Of a stretch of DNA of 64,000 bases, positions 33,788-44,817 are shown piece by piece. Position numbers and translations under genes: made by a program. This DNA is from Phanerodontia chrysosporium (Eukaryota > Basidiomycota > Agaricomycetes > Polyporales > Phanerochaetaceae), in contig MJGA01000003.1 of NCBI GenBank assembly GCA_001910725.1, positions 868,001 through 932,000 on the forward strand, given 5' to 3'. The stretch's first letter is position 1. Each line of letters starts with the position of its first letter. The notes under the pieces are model-generated. The model had not been told where the DNA came from and did no database searches. It saw nothing but the letters and a program-made list of their open reading frames with translations.

Positions 33788-35931
33788 CTATGATTCGTCC
33801 ATGGTCGGCTCGGGTGATGAACTGTTAGGAACACTCGCGTCTTGAGACTCAACGCCGTCCCGTCCTCCTTCAGAAGATGCGTCATCTCTCACTGAGTCAC
33901 CGTTCAGGTGACCGTTTTCTGCCGTCGCTTCCTCCATCTCGACGTCCTGGACAGCCGGTTGCGCCGGTTGCGGTTGCGCAATAGGCTCCACCGCGTAGAC
34001 CCAGAACTTGCTCTTCTTCTTCCCGCGACCGTCTCGACAACCATCTCGGTCGGCTTGACCGCAGCGGCGCCGTTGATCTTGAGCTTGATATTACCAGCGC
34101 CAGCTGGTGCAGAGCCTTCCCGCGAGCTCGCGGTGCTTTCCTCTGTTCGCGCTCGCTTCGTAGCTGGCCTGTCGGCTTGAACGTCGGTGGGACCTCCAAG
34201 GCGGGCAGATCGCCGCTCCCCTCGCCAGTCTGCCAAGTCATCTATGGCCTTGTTGGTGTTCGCAGCAGCCCTGGTGGATCGCCTCGTAGGCGCACGGCGA
34301 CGGCCCGCCGCAGGTCCGTTCTCAACAGCTTCATCCTCGTCAAACTGATCGTCCTCATCTTCCTCCTCCTGGAATTTGTACTCGTCTTGGTCGTCCTAAA
34401 AATGCCAGTCGTATCGAGTCGCGTCCAATAGCTAACTGTGTGCGGTGAACACTTACCTCCTCTATGGGGTCGTTGAGGTAGGCATAATCTGGTCGTGTCG
34501 TGCGCCGTCTCGTGCGTGTCTCCCTGATCTCAGCCTGTGCTATGAGCATGTTCCGCTGAGCGATCTTCTTCTGTACACGCTGTATACGCTGCAGAAGCTG
34601 GGTCAGAATCTGCTTGGTGTTGGAGCGAAGTCTGCCCCTGAAGTAGCCACGTGTAACTCACCGCTATTTCGGCATCGATAGCGGGAAGACGGTCTTCTAG
34701 TGCCTTGACGAGATTTATATGGTTCAAGTCCACTTTCTTGTATCCTTTGTCTCCGGCCTTTTGTGGGGGAGGGGAGGCTTCCTTGAGCTGTGCTAGCAAC
34801 GCGAGATATTCTTCACGGTCTGAGGATAAGGCTGTGAACGAAGAAGTAATTTTCCATGGGTTCGTTGAGACGTAGACTCTCGGTGAATCTGTCGAGGATG
34901 CCACACGGTTAGCCACAGGATTAGCCGCGTAAGTAAGCACGAAACTATGATGTGAACCGCAATATGCCGAGTTTATGTTTCAACAACTCCAGATAGGAAG
35001 GCAAATATGCGCAAATATAGGGCAGAGGGAAGAATGGAATTTTTGGCGCATACGCACCATCAATAACCCAGTACCGCTTCCTCTGCACATCCTGGCCTAT
35101 GGGCACAAGCTGCAGGTTTTCCTGGCTCTGCGGGTCACTTGCAGGAGGACGAGACTCAGTCATCTCCGACTTTTTGTGTTTGTTGTGTACAACGCCCCAT
35201 GCCCTGTCTATAATCTTCTTGATATCGTGGCTATGACAGAGCTGCAGCTCCACGAGCTGACGCAGGATTCTGAGCTAAGAATGCATAGTATGAGTACGAG
35301 ACCAGCTCTCACAAGAGCTTACACGCTGATACGTACCTTCAAATCCCATGGAGCACCCCAGAAGCCGTTCTCCACACCCTGCAGAGGATCCTCGTTGATC
35401 TTCAGGTCGTCATTCCAGAAGACTCCCCTTTCACTGCCTTTGATGTGCTCCTGCATGAGTGAGGTGATAGAAGCAGAAATCACGTCGGAACTAGAGGGAA
35501 TCGCAACGGAGTAAGCAAGACGAACCATAAGGCACGTCGCAAACAGGTGCTCGCCTCAAGTTACGCGTCTGCGGCCGCAAGTTGAGCACGAATCGCGAGA
35601 GGATCTGGACCATGACCGGGTCGACGTCCGGATTCATCAACGCCGCCTCAAAACTGGATGTTTGCGAGTACGTCAGGAGTCTGCCATGTTAGAAAGTATG
35701 GTGGCATACGCACCTCATTGGTGAGTCGAGCCCCTCTACCTTGCCCCGCAGTGTGGTGAAGCGACATATGAACCCATATACGAACAGAGATTCCCATCTA
35801 TCTCTGGGGTGTGTCGCGTTTGACGGAGGACATATGTGTCCTTTGGGCTCGTTATCGACGTCTGCCGGACCTGTCTTCATGTTGTGGTCGACGAGAGTGG
35901 CATGAAAGGAAGAAGCAAGTGAAGCGGTCAC
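33788..35931 (-). CDS. DDT/WHIM1-domain chromatin protein
   Basis: Nuclear protein with the layout of accessory subunits of ISWI-type remodellers (RSF1/Itc1/Ioc3 type). The N-terminal part (WESLFVYGFICRFTTLRGKV, then SSFEAALMNPDVDPVMVQIL) resembles a DDT domain. A WHIM1-like helix follows (LRILRQLVELQLCHSHDIKK, IIDRAWGV), then DVQRKRYWVIDDSPRVYVST and NPWKITSSFTALSSDREEYL. The C-terminal half is acidic then basic (DDQDEYKFQEEEDEDDQFDE, GRRRAPTRRSTRAA) and disordered. The frame passes through several introns, including one that joins SPM-R to LLTYSQTSS. Start 35931 is the first in-frame ATG; 35880 is an alternative. It lies next to MIP1, as a WHIM1-type gene often does in this region in mushrooms (from memory, not checked). 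Confidence 0.75.
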
Positions 35932-36184
35932 GCCTTAAATTGCCCCGACATATCCTTCTGCCGTCACGCAGGCGATATACAACAGCAAACAACTCCCGTG
36001 CCAGACACGTTGTTTACATCTTTCTAAACCCTAGACAAGCTTGCTTCCTACGCACGGACCTTGCTCGTACGCCAGTCACCCTCATGTGCCTTCTGATAAC
36101 GTTCATGTGGCCCAGCGAGGGTAATTTTGGCAATGAAGCGTATATTCCAATAAGAAATAGTAATACAGCGAGATATACATGATA

Positions 36185-36734
36185 TTAACCGGGTCCAACC
36201 TGTCGTCGACTTGAGCGTGCTGAGAGCGGAGTCGCAAGAGGGCCCACATACCTTGGGAATGTCGTGGTGTTCGCTGAGCGCTTCGAGCTTGGAGTTGAAC
36301 TCACTGACCCTGTCCTTGTGGGTCTTCGCAGCGAGTCTGGCAACCTTCTCTGCCAGCTGCAACAAATGAGTCACAGGTGAAGCACCAACATCGCACGGAA
36401 CACGTACCCGCTTGCGCTGTACCTCCTCGAACCGCTTCTCAGCTGCTGTCTTCCTCTCGCTGCTTACCACAGACGGTGAGGCTCTGCTGCTACCTGCAGG
36501 AGAGGCTGTCTTCCGCTCTTCTTCCCGCATGGTAGCCTCCAATTCTCTCAGGCGTTGCTTCTCGACCTCGTCATCCTTGTCTTTAGACTTGCTCTTGGAC
36601 TTCTTCTTCCTGTTGATAGATGAGTACATGCAACATGTGAGATGGAGAACAACGCACTTCTTCACGATTCCGCCCTCGACGACCCCGCCCTTGAGTTTGA
36701 GGGAGCCGCCGGGGCGAAAGTCATAGTCTGACAT
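36185..36734 (-). CDS. FAM32A/DUF1754 family protein
   Basis: Small basic nuclear protein of about 130 residues; the human homologue associates with the spliceosome. It starts MSDYDFRPGGSLKLKGGVVE followed by a Lys/Ser cluster (KKKSKSKSKDKDDEVEKQRL), a conserved KTAAEKRFEEVQRKR and a C-terminal helix VARLAAKTHKDRVSEFNSKL with SEHHDIPKVGPG. The last junction is a GT-AG intron that joins IPK to VGPG and puts the stop at 36185. The order and sequence match DUF1754 proteins along the whole length. Divergent from the TMEM115 gene with a 233-bp gap. Confidence 0.9.
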
Positions 36735-36967
36735 CGCCCCGTAAAGCTGAAGATGACTGTCGAAATGAGAGGTGAATCTGTCACAACGTCACGGAACTGT
36801 CGCGGACCCGACCTCCGTCACGCCGGATAGGCGCGCCTCCTGGGCAAAGTGCTCACTGCGTCCACCACCGCAGCCGACACAACGGTCGTTCTCGAGAGCC
36901 CCAGCTGGTCCTTCTGCTTGGCTTTGGTCTAGCCGGCTATATTCTTGGCTCGTTTCTCCTGTCAGGC

Positions 36968-38282
36968 ATGGCCGTACTTTCGACTTCTCCGCTGCAGTTC
37001 GTGCAGTCAATACCACCCGTTACGCGTGCGTTCACGGTTGCTACCATCCTCACCTCCCTGTTGTTCTACTGGCTTTGGTGGACCGGAGATGAGACTTTCA
37101 GTGCACCCTACCTCGTCTTGATTCCTGGGCAAAGCCTATTTTATCCCTGGACGTTCGTGACATCTGCATTGGTGGAGACCAGCGTGGTTGAGGTGAGCTC
37201 GTCCGCTCGTGTGCCGAAACCGAAACACTGAACGTTCCCCAGCTCCTCTTCACGCTGCTCACAATTCCTGCATCCTTGCGGTACTTGGAGCGTTTATGGG
37301 GTGCTGCGAGACGTTGAAGTTCGTCGTTGTGACCATCGGTGTGTCGAACATCATCGCCTTCGGTCTCAACTGGATCGAGTATTTCGTGCTGAGGAACCCT
37401 TTGTTCTTGTGAGCTTTGTCCCTGGTGTGTTTTATATACCTCATAAACCTAATACATCACAGGTACGGCCAGTGGTACCATGGCCAAATGGCCCTCCAGA
37501 TTGGTGTTCTAGTGGCATTTACACAACTGATACCGGAGCACCAAGTTCAACTGTTTGGAGTGTTGAAAGCTCGAGTCAAGGTGCGTTGTAGGGCAAATAT
37601 CATGATGTCATGTCGTTTTGAGGCATGTTCCTCCTCTAGACCCTTCCGATGGCGTATGTCACCATGTCTACTGTCATGTGCATCCTCGGTTTCCAGTGCC
37701 CATGGATTGTTATCCAGTTTGGATGGCTTGTGTCCTGGGTCTGGCTGCGTTTTTACAAGAAAAACCTGGACACCATGGGTGGAGCTCCCACGTACGGTGA
37801 CCGTAGCGAAACCTTCGCTTTGGTTTCATGGTTCCCACCTTTCGTGCAGTAAGTCAGGCCATCGCGTCACCACTCAACACAGTATAACGCCTCGTGTCTA
37901 CCAGCAAACCGATCACATTCCTCGGCAATACCGTCTACGGTCTCGCCACGCGCTTCCACCTGATACCTCTTGGAAGCGCCGACATCGAGGCTGGGAGTTA
38001 TAGTCAAGTTCCAGGAGGCACTCGTGCTGAGGCTGAGCGCAGGAGGTAATACTACTACTGTTCATCATTACTGGTGACATTCTAACCGAGCATTGCAGGG
38101 CGATGGCGTTGAAAGCACTCGACCAACGGCTGGCTGGTGGCCAAGCCTCTCCGGCCAACAGACAAACTAGTGGATCGATCTCGAGTGGGTCTCGTCCTGC
38201 GTCTGTGCCCAACAGCGACGTCCCACAACCAGCTGCCGGTACGGAAACCATTGACAGTAGCACCAAAGCGGAGGATCGGTAA
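36968..38282 (+). CDS. TMEM115/DUF1751 rhomboid-like Golgi membrane protein
   Basis: Multi-pass membrane protein related to rhomboids but expected to lack protease activity; the human relative works in Golgi retrograde transport. Membrane segments include FTVATILTSLLFYWLWWTG, LKFVVVTIGVSNIIAFGLNW, MALQIGVLVAFTQLIP, and AYVTMSTVMCILGFQCPWIV with IQFGWLVSWVWLRFY. The family block (PGQSLFYPWTFVTSALVE) and YGDRSETFALVSWFPPFV are present. The C-terminal tail is cytosolic, Ser/Pro-rich. One missing G near 37308 interrupts LWGAAETLKFVV. Five or more short introns. Confidence 0.88.
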
Positions 38283-38566
38283 TAGACTGGCAACTTAATT
38301 CACTACTTGCATGCTTTCATTCTCTCTCTGCTACATCTTGTGCGCAAATACTGTAGAAGTGTACGGTGGTAATGGCCGATAAAATGTGTTATAATGACTT
38401 GGATTTCCGCGTTCGTCCCCGACCGCGTGCCTAGCTCGATCCCCGCCCCCGTCGTGCCACCGACGCTGCCACGTGGTAATCGCTGTGACCCCTTCAACCG
38501 CCAACACCCCGGACGCCAGCTTACCCCCAACCAACACCTCATCCGCGTTGAGGGCGACACAATATC

Positions 38567-41500
38567 ATGGCCAGACGGCCGTCTACCGTGTCGCTGTCGT
38601 CTGTGGGATCTGGTACCGGGCTACCTAAGCTCGCGCAGCTACCTCCCTTGCCGAGCTTCCCTTCGCGCTCTAGCAAGACGTATCCTAATGGTTCACCACC
38701 CGTTAGTCGAAAGGGCTCAGTCAATGCTGCACCGTTGGAACTTGGCAGTGGGGGAACATGGGATCCCGATGAGCTTTTCGCGAAACATACTGTGGCGGAG
38801 GTGAAAGTGATACAACAACGGCTCAGGTATGTGCTACATTCCACTGAGCATGTGCACTTATGCACCTGTGGTTTTACAGGGCTGATGCAGACGCGAAGCA
38901 AGAGGAGCTTCGCCTCATGGTTGGGTGCGTAACTTAATTCTCAAGTCCGCTTCTCGCTCAATTGTAGTACGAAAGCGCAGGGAACGCTATCGAGACCTAT
39001 TGCAGGCGTCGACATCCATAATATCTCTGGGGAACTCATCGCACTATGTTTTGAACGAACTTGGTGAAATGCGAAACGTGACGTCTGCAATACAGACTGT
39101 AGATAGCCCCAAATTAGCTGGTCCTGGGCAAGGAGGTGCGTGAGGCGAGCTACGGACTGTGGCTGACGCTGATATGGAGTTGAATAGACACGCATTTGCA
39201 ATCTATGCAATCACTCGCGCACACTTGAAGCTCCTCCTCGACTCCCCAGAGCATCTGTGGAGGCTTATGGAAAAGAAGATGTATCTACACGCAGCGTGGT
39301 TATTTCTCCTCTCGCGTGTCGTGCATAGATCGCTCTTGAAGCACGGTGCAGACGAGGATGACGAAGGTTGGGTCGCCCTCAGTATCGACATTTCGGTCAG
39401 TTACGTCCAGTGTCCGCATGTCCACCAAATTAACGATGCAGCACAGGAGCAATTTCCGCTCGTACAACGGCAGTGGGAAGCTATATCACAGTTTCGCTCC
39501 CAGATCACGCATAAAGCCACCTTGTCACTGAGAGAGCCCAACCTTACGTCCTCTGTATGTGTCTACTGGCTAGACATTGACTGGAGACTCATCAGAACCT
39601 TAGGAGGTTTGCGCGATTTTGCTCGCTCTGCACTTGCTGGAGTCCAGACCTTTCGCGGAAGCCTTGAACACTTTCCTATCCCAACGCACCCGGTGTCTCG
39701 CGAACGCTCTAGCTCGTCACAAGGAACGAATGCAGAATGGCTTCAGCAGCGGCCCCACTCATCACATCATGTTGGATCCGCAGAGGCCCCTGCTGCTAAA
39801 ACCGAGCTCCGCGATGTGCGTCAGAGATCGAAGACTGTCTTGGACATTGTATCGAGGACTCTGGGAACTGCTCGAACTATTTTTCTGGATGAAGACCACG
39901 AGCCGTCACTGATGCGAAAGGTCATTGCATGTCTTCAAGCGTCCACACCATCCTCGTCGGAAGAACTTCCTCCAGAGGTCCGACTTACCAGCCAAATACT
40001 ACTATCCAGCCTTCCTGCTTCCAATCACTTCCTCCTATTGCCCGCAACCATCAAAGGATACAAACCCTACGTGGATGTCGACTCCCTCTCGCACGAGAAG
40101 CAAGTTCGCTTCTCGCAGAGCCTGGCTGAGTGGTTCCAAAGTGCCATGCAGACGATACGTACCGCAATGTCTTCTTGGTTCTCCAGCCTGGCAACTATCC
40201 GGGAACTGTGGGCGGCAAGAGCCTGGTGCAGAAAACTGATACGTTCGTCTCAAGGGCTGCGTTCCGACGAGAGAACATCTATCAATGCAGCGATGGACGC
40301 GATATGTCGATCAAGAGCAGAGGAAATCTGGAAGTCAGTATTGACATCGGCTGACGCGACCTTCCGAAGCCACCTCGAGTCAGCTATTTCGCAGCTCAAG
40401 CAGCCGGGCGGAAGCGATTTGCCTGGTAAGTCCCACGTAGTGCCTGGATAGTGTTCTCTGACATGTAGCTCCGATCAGATGCGCAACCAGCGCGATATAT
40501 GCTGCAAGTCCCTCCAATCTCACTCGCCTCTATTGGAAGGGGAGTCGGGTCTCCTTTCCAACGTTATAGCCAGAGCCTGGAACAGCAGATATCGGGTCGC
40601 ACTCCACTCCTGCAGGGGGTACTGAACACAGTCGAAACTCGTATGCAGGCTCTACGAGTCGACCTAGATACCATGCGTGGACAAGACGAAGATACCCAGT
40701 ACGACTTTTATCTTACCTCCCGCTTCTATGCTTTTTGACATCCCTATAGGTCATTAGCTTTGCAGCTAGTGGAACATTATCGTGATGATGCGGACTCTAT
40801 GTGTAATTCTATATGTGATGCGCTACAAGCTGCGGCTAGTCTCCCGCAGGAAGCACAAGGCAAGTGCAAGCCCTCCCTAGTGCACCGCACCATGCTTACT
40901 CCCTCGTAGCGAGTGCATTGCAGGAGATGGTCTTTTTGGCCCGACTAGCTGATGAGCTATCGTCCTCCGATCACTTACTGGCTCGCATTGGCTGTAGCGA
41001 TTCAGCCACTGACAGTGCGTCTCACGGTCCGCTTCATTCGTGCTGTTGCGATGGTCGACTTTCCAGATTTCCGTCAACGTCTGCAGGTACTCCACGAGGA
41101 TACCTTGCAGCGTTGGCAAGCGCACGTCGCCAACAAAGCGCTGGATGACTATTGGAACAACATTCCCGGGATACTACAGCGCATATGGACGAGAATGGTA
41201 AGCCCTAAATGTAACCTCAGTATGATAGTTGCTGACAACTTCGACAGTCTCTGTGCATCGTCCTGGAAGACCGACCTCTGCCGCTGTGGGCTGCGTCCTA
41301 GCATTAGCTACTTCCCTCCAGCAACTTGGAGGGCTCCTCGATCCATCACGAATGCATACGCGGACCCAGAAGTTGCTTGGGTACTTCGCGGTGAAGTTCG
41401 TAGAGCGTTTGCAGCAGAAGTCAGACGTTACGGACTCGGTTAAGGCCGAGTTGGTGAAGGATCTCATATTCCTCCACATCCTTGTTACTGCAGCGTCTCC

Positions 41501-41832
41501 GGAGGACGCAGGCATTGGCGCGCGGCTCCAAGAAGCAGTCGCGAAGCTCTGTTCAGAGGTGAGTCGCTCGTCATCTTTCTATATCTCATCCTTAACAAGC
41601 GTGACAGGACCTCGAGAGCACCCGTAACACCATGATAAGCTCTGTATCCAAGATGCAGCTTTTGTTCGGCCTTCTGTTACCGTCTGCTCCTATACCTGCC
41701 GTGGAGAAGACGCCTGACGCGTCCAAGACTGGATCTTCTGCGATAGAGCCTTCGTCGCAGACCGCGTTAGATGTGGTCAAGCCCTCTGCTCGCTTCGGGT
41801 TACTCTTGGTAGGGTCGGCCCTTGGTCGTTGA
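38567..41832 (+). CDS. COG1: Conserved oligomeric Golgi complex subunit 1
   Basis: Subunit of the COG tether that captures vesicles recycling within the Golgi. The N-terminus (MARRPSTVSLSSVGSG) is disordered, followed by WDPDELFAKHTVAEVKVIQQ and after introns ELRLMVGERYRDLLQASTSI, the COG1/Vps51 signature. Central helical segments include HLKLLLDSPEHLWRLMEKKM, FPLVQRQWEAISQFRSQI and ALHLLESRPFAEALNTFLSQ. The C-terminus ends in a stretch typical of COG1 (FGLLLVGSALGR) at 41832. At least nine introns. Length about 950-1000 residues, near the family norm. Same strand as TMEM115, another Golgi protein, 284 bp upstream. Confidence 0.87.
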
Positions 41833-42238
41833 ATATATTTATCCAGTTCACGCTGTGGATATGCCCTCTCTGTGATATTTCCCAAGTGGCTCTGCAACGA
41901 ACACAGTGCGTGGTGGTTTCATGCTGTGCGCGGTGATAAGATCTACTGTCATCATCACATCTTCAGGCCTGTGCAATGGAGTACAGCGCCTTCTTCAGCT
42001 CGCGAAGCCAAGCCGCCATTCTTCGAGGTGATTTTGTGTCCCGTCTGGCTCATGATTGTCACTGGTGCGGATCGCTTTCGGAACGGACATCGTTGTTCCT
42101 GCCGTTTGCCAAGCGGGCTTGTCATATAAACGTCACATCTACTGCTCGACGGCCTGTCGTGTGGTTACCCCAGGCTGGTCCTATCCCTGACTTGACTCTA
42201 GCAGTCAAGGACTCCGCTGGTCGGCTGAGCAAAGGAGC
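41833..42238. other. Intergenic: promoter of the 7TM gene
   Basis: Contains open stretches but no family motif; taken as COG1 3' flank and the 5' leader of the next gene. Confidence 0.4.
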
Positions 42239-43860
42239 ATGAAGGACGGAGGTAAGTGTTCTACTCGAGGCTTCCGAGCATTTTGACAACTTTCCTTTCA
42301 GTAGACATACCGAATCTGAGCAGGTTCAAGACCTCTTACTTTGCGCTGCATATCGCTGGTGGTCATATCGGAATGCCCATTCTGGTCCTGCTATTCATTG
42401 TCTCAAAACGAGTACATCGACCTGCAAGCGTCATCAACTTCTGCGTCACATGGGTTATCTACTCTGTAGCCTACTCGCTGCTGTGAGTATTTCACGAGAG
42501 TATGTGCGAGCCACACTGACAGGATTTGTCTCCGGCAGCATGTATACAGGTTATCATGGCGAAGAGCACCCACCCTTCAAGTTATGCCTCACACAAGCCG
42601 CCATGATACATGGCGCCCCGCCCATGTAAGCAGCGCTTCGCCTGCAGCGGAGCTGTGTTTTGAACAGTGGATGTGGACAGGGCAGCCGTTGCGGGCATTG
42701 GCGTAGTGCTTCAGGTACACCGATCTTGATGCCGTGCCGTCCCGCGTAACGTTAACATCCCGTGCTCTCAGGCCTACAGTACCTTCCAGTTCCCTTGGCA
42801 GCACAGAAGAACCGCGTGGCTGTCCAAGATGCCTCGTTGTATTTTGCTTCTTTTCGTATGTCGCTTCGATTCCTTTGCATCGGCTGCACCTCATAACGTA
42901 TGTGGATCTACAGATTATGACACCGCCATATGTCACCTTTGGATCGTTCGCAATCGCGGCAGCAGTAGTGAGTTTACTTCCTGGCTGTGTCCTCGTATAT
43001 TTACGGCTCGTACGAAGGCTGGACTACAGCATCCCGAGGTAGTCAAACCACAAACACGGCTGTATTGTTCGTTAGAGCAGGGTACGGGTGCATTGTAAGC
43101 CAAGGCGTTCTGCATCTGTCTCATCCACCGCTGACTGATGTTGTGTGTAGGGAAGATTTCGTCGGTCCAGTTTTCTGCACTATCCTGGTTGCCATCATAG
43201 TAATGCTAGAAGGTGCGGTGCTACGAATATACCGTCTGCTACAGAGCCTATTCAAACCTCAGCGTAGTTGCCATGATCTTACAGTATTGGTACGGATGGT
43301 TTCGCATTAAACACGTGTTCCCTCTTGCTATCAGGAAACCATCCCTTTCGCCGTGGCTACGTGTAAGTTATCTCATGCAGCATGCACTGTTTAACACCTT
43401 TGACACTACACCAGGTATCGTTCTTCACGTTGTACAGTATTGCCACGCTCTTGTGAGTATTCTCTGCTCTGTGAGTTCACCTGCAAGCGACCAGAAGTGA
43501 CCGATGGATGCAGGACGTCCGTCTCGTACTTAACACGATACGCGAGCCCTTTACCGTATATGATCCAAGCATCTCGTGAGTATTGCTACGGAACTAAACG
43601 TCTGTTTGACTGAGAGACGGCGCAGTCCCTATGGTCGCGACGTTGGTGTTCGGATCGCAGTTGGTGAGCAAGACTTGGATTGCACGGCGACCTTGCTAAG
43701 CAGGTCAAAGGACATCTACCACACCGCGACGGCATGGGTACGCGAGCCACACAAGGAAGCAGAGATACCATACACACCAGGAGGAGGATGGTCTGCAACT
43801 GAAAGCTCGAGGCTCTCACCGCAACTTACCGGACACCTCACGTTGTCGTCGGACGCGTAA
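42239..43860 (+). CDS. Seven-transmembrane orphan receptor-like protein
   Basis: Plasma-membrane protein of the large agaricomycete 7TM family of unknown ligand. The first exon codes MKDG, then after a 48-nt intron VDIPNLSRFKTSYFALHIAG. Predicted membrane segments: HIGMPILVLLFIVSKRV, INFCVTWVIYSVAYSLL, IHGAPPM with a following AAVAGIGVVLQ helix, PPYVTFGSFAIAAAVVSLLP, and DFVGPVFCTILVAIIVMLEG. The tail (PYTPGGGWSATESSRLSPQL) is cytosolic. The EEHPPFKLCLTQAAMIHGAP motif between helices 2 and 3 is typical of the family. It is not a STE3-type pheromone receptor by these motifs. Many introns; exact exon ends partly unresolved. Confidence 0.72.
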
Positions 43861-44116
43861 TAAGGAGAGTGCAAGTTGCGAAGGTATCCAAATATCCATT
43901 TCAAGGCGCATCTTGCGTTAGAAGGAGTTGACAGGGTATCTCGGGAGTGCGAGCCAGGTTTCTGCCACCATTCGTAGGTGAAGTGTCGGGCTAGACGCTG
44001 CACGCGACATGCATATGCAACCATGCTCGGGGACGGTAGTGCGTAGGCACACGCTGAAACGCTGACTGGGTAAAATGGCATGTCATCCGGGCCGTACGGA
44101 GAAAGTACAAGGTCAT

Positions 44117-44555
44117 TTATGCAGCACCACTGTACACGGGTCAGCTTAGTGACGATATACACTTGAAACGGCACGCACACTAGGATGTTGTTTCTGGAAT
44201 GTCAGATACTGCGTCAGCCAGAGTGGGCGTGGACAGCACTGGGATCGAGACTCACATTGGGATGTGGATGAGCTTGACGAAGTAGCCGATGAAGCCCATC
44301 ACAGCAAAACCGACAGCTACGGCTTTACAAATCTGGATAAACTCTGATCGTACTGGTAAGACACAATGCATGCAAGCATGACAGAAAGGTCGGTGAAGCG
44401 TACCCTTGTAGGAAGGCTTTGTGCACCGAGTCAAGAACTGCAACAGTAAACGGTTAGAAGACGCTGCAGCTTCGTATGCGGTGCAGACGCACCTGCTGTC
44501 CGTCCTTAACAAACTCCTGGGGAATCTCAATGAACTCCTTCATCTTCTCGGACAT
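44117..44555 (-). CDS. SSS1: SEC61 gamma subunit of the ER translocon
   Basis: Single-pass tail-anchored subunit of the Sec61 channel in the ER membrane. Coding starts [20 protein letters not shown], then [31 protein letters not shown] and [13 protein letters not shown] with NNILVGAA. Five short exons are needed: the last junction splits the Val codon (GT-donor ... AG-T GGT GCT GCA TAA) and puts the stop at 44117. Without that last splice an unlikely 150-residue extension would appear. About 70 residues, the usual size. Convergent with the 7TM gene and divergent from the PPR gene. Confidence 0.93.
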
Positions 44556-44817
44556 GGTGGGCGGGTAAAAGGAGAGTGGTGACGAGGTGTGCTGAGTGGT
44601 CGACGTGTAAGTTGTCCGCGAGGGCGTTTCGGCGTCTCTAGCTGGGGCACACTCACGTGGCAAGACCCGGGGGCGGCACCATCCTCGTCCGCATTTCTGG
44701 CACTGGCCTCTGTCTATACTGACTGCTCTGCAAGGCATGTTGGCTCGCCGCTCCATGTTAGCCCATACTCATCCGAAGTACTCCAGCTTGCGGTACTTGT
44801 TGCCTACATGCACTTGC

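Noticed and set aside
42239..43860. STE3-type pheromone receptor (B mating locus)
   Set aside because: Helix motifs are those of the agaricomycete orphan 7TM family; no STE3 signature and no CaaX pheromone precursor found nearby.
43716..44180. A 150-residue C-terminal extension of SEC61 gamma
   Set aside because: A short last intron gives the normal end NNILVGAA; the extension overlaps the 7TM gene and lacks any family match.
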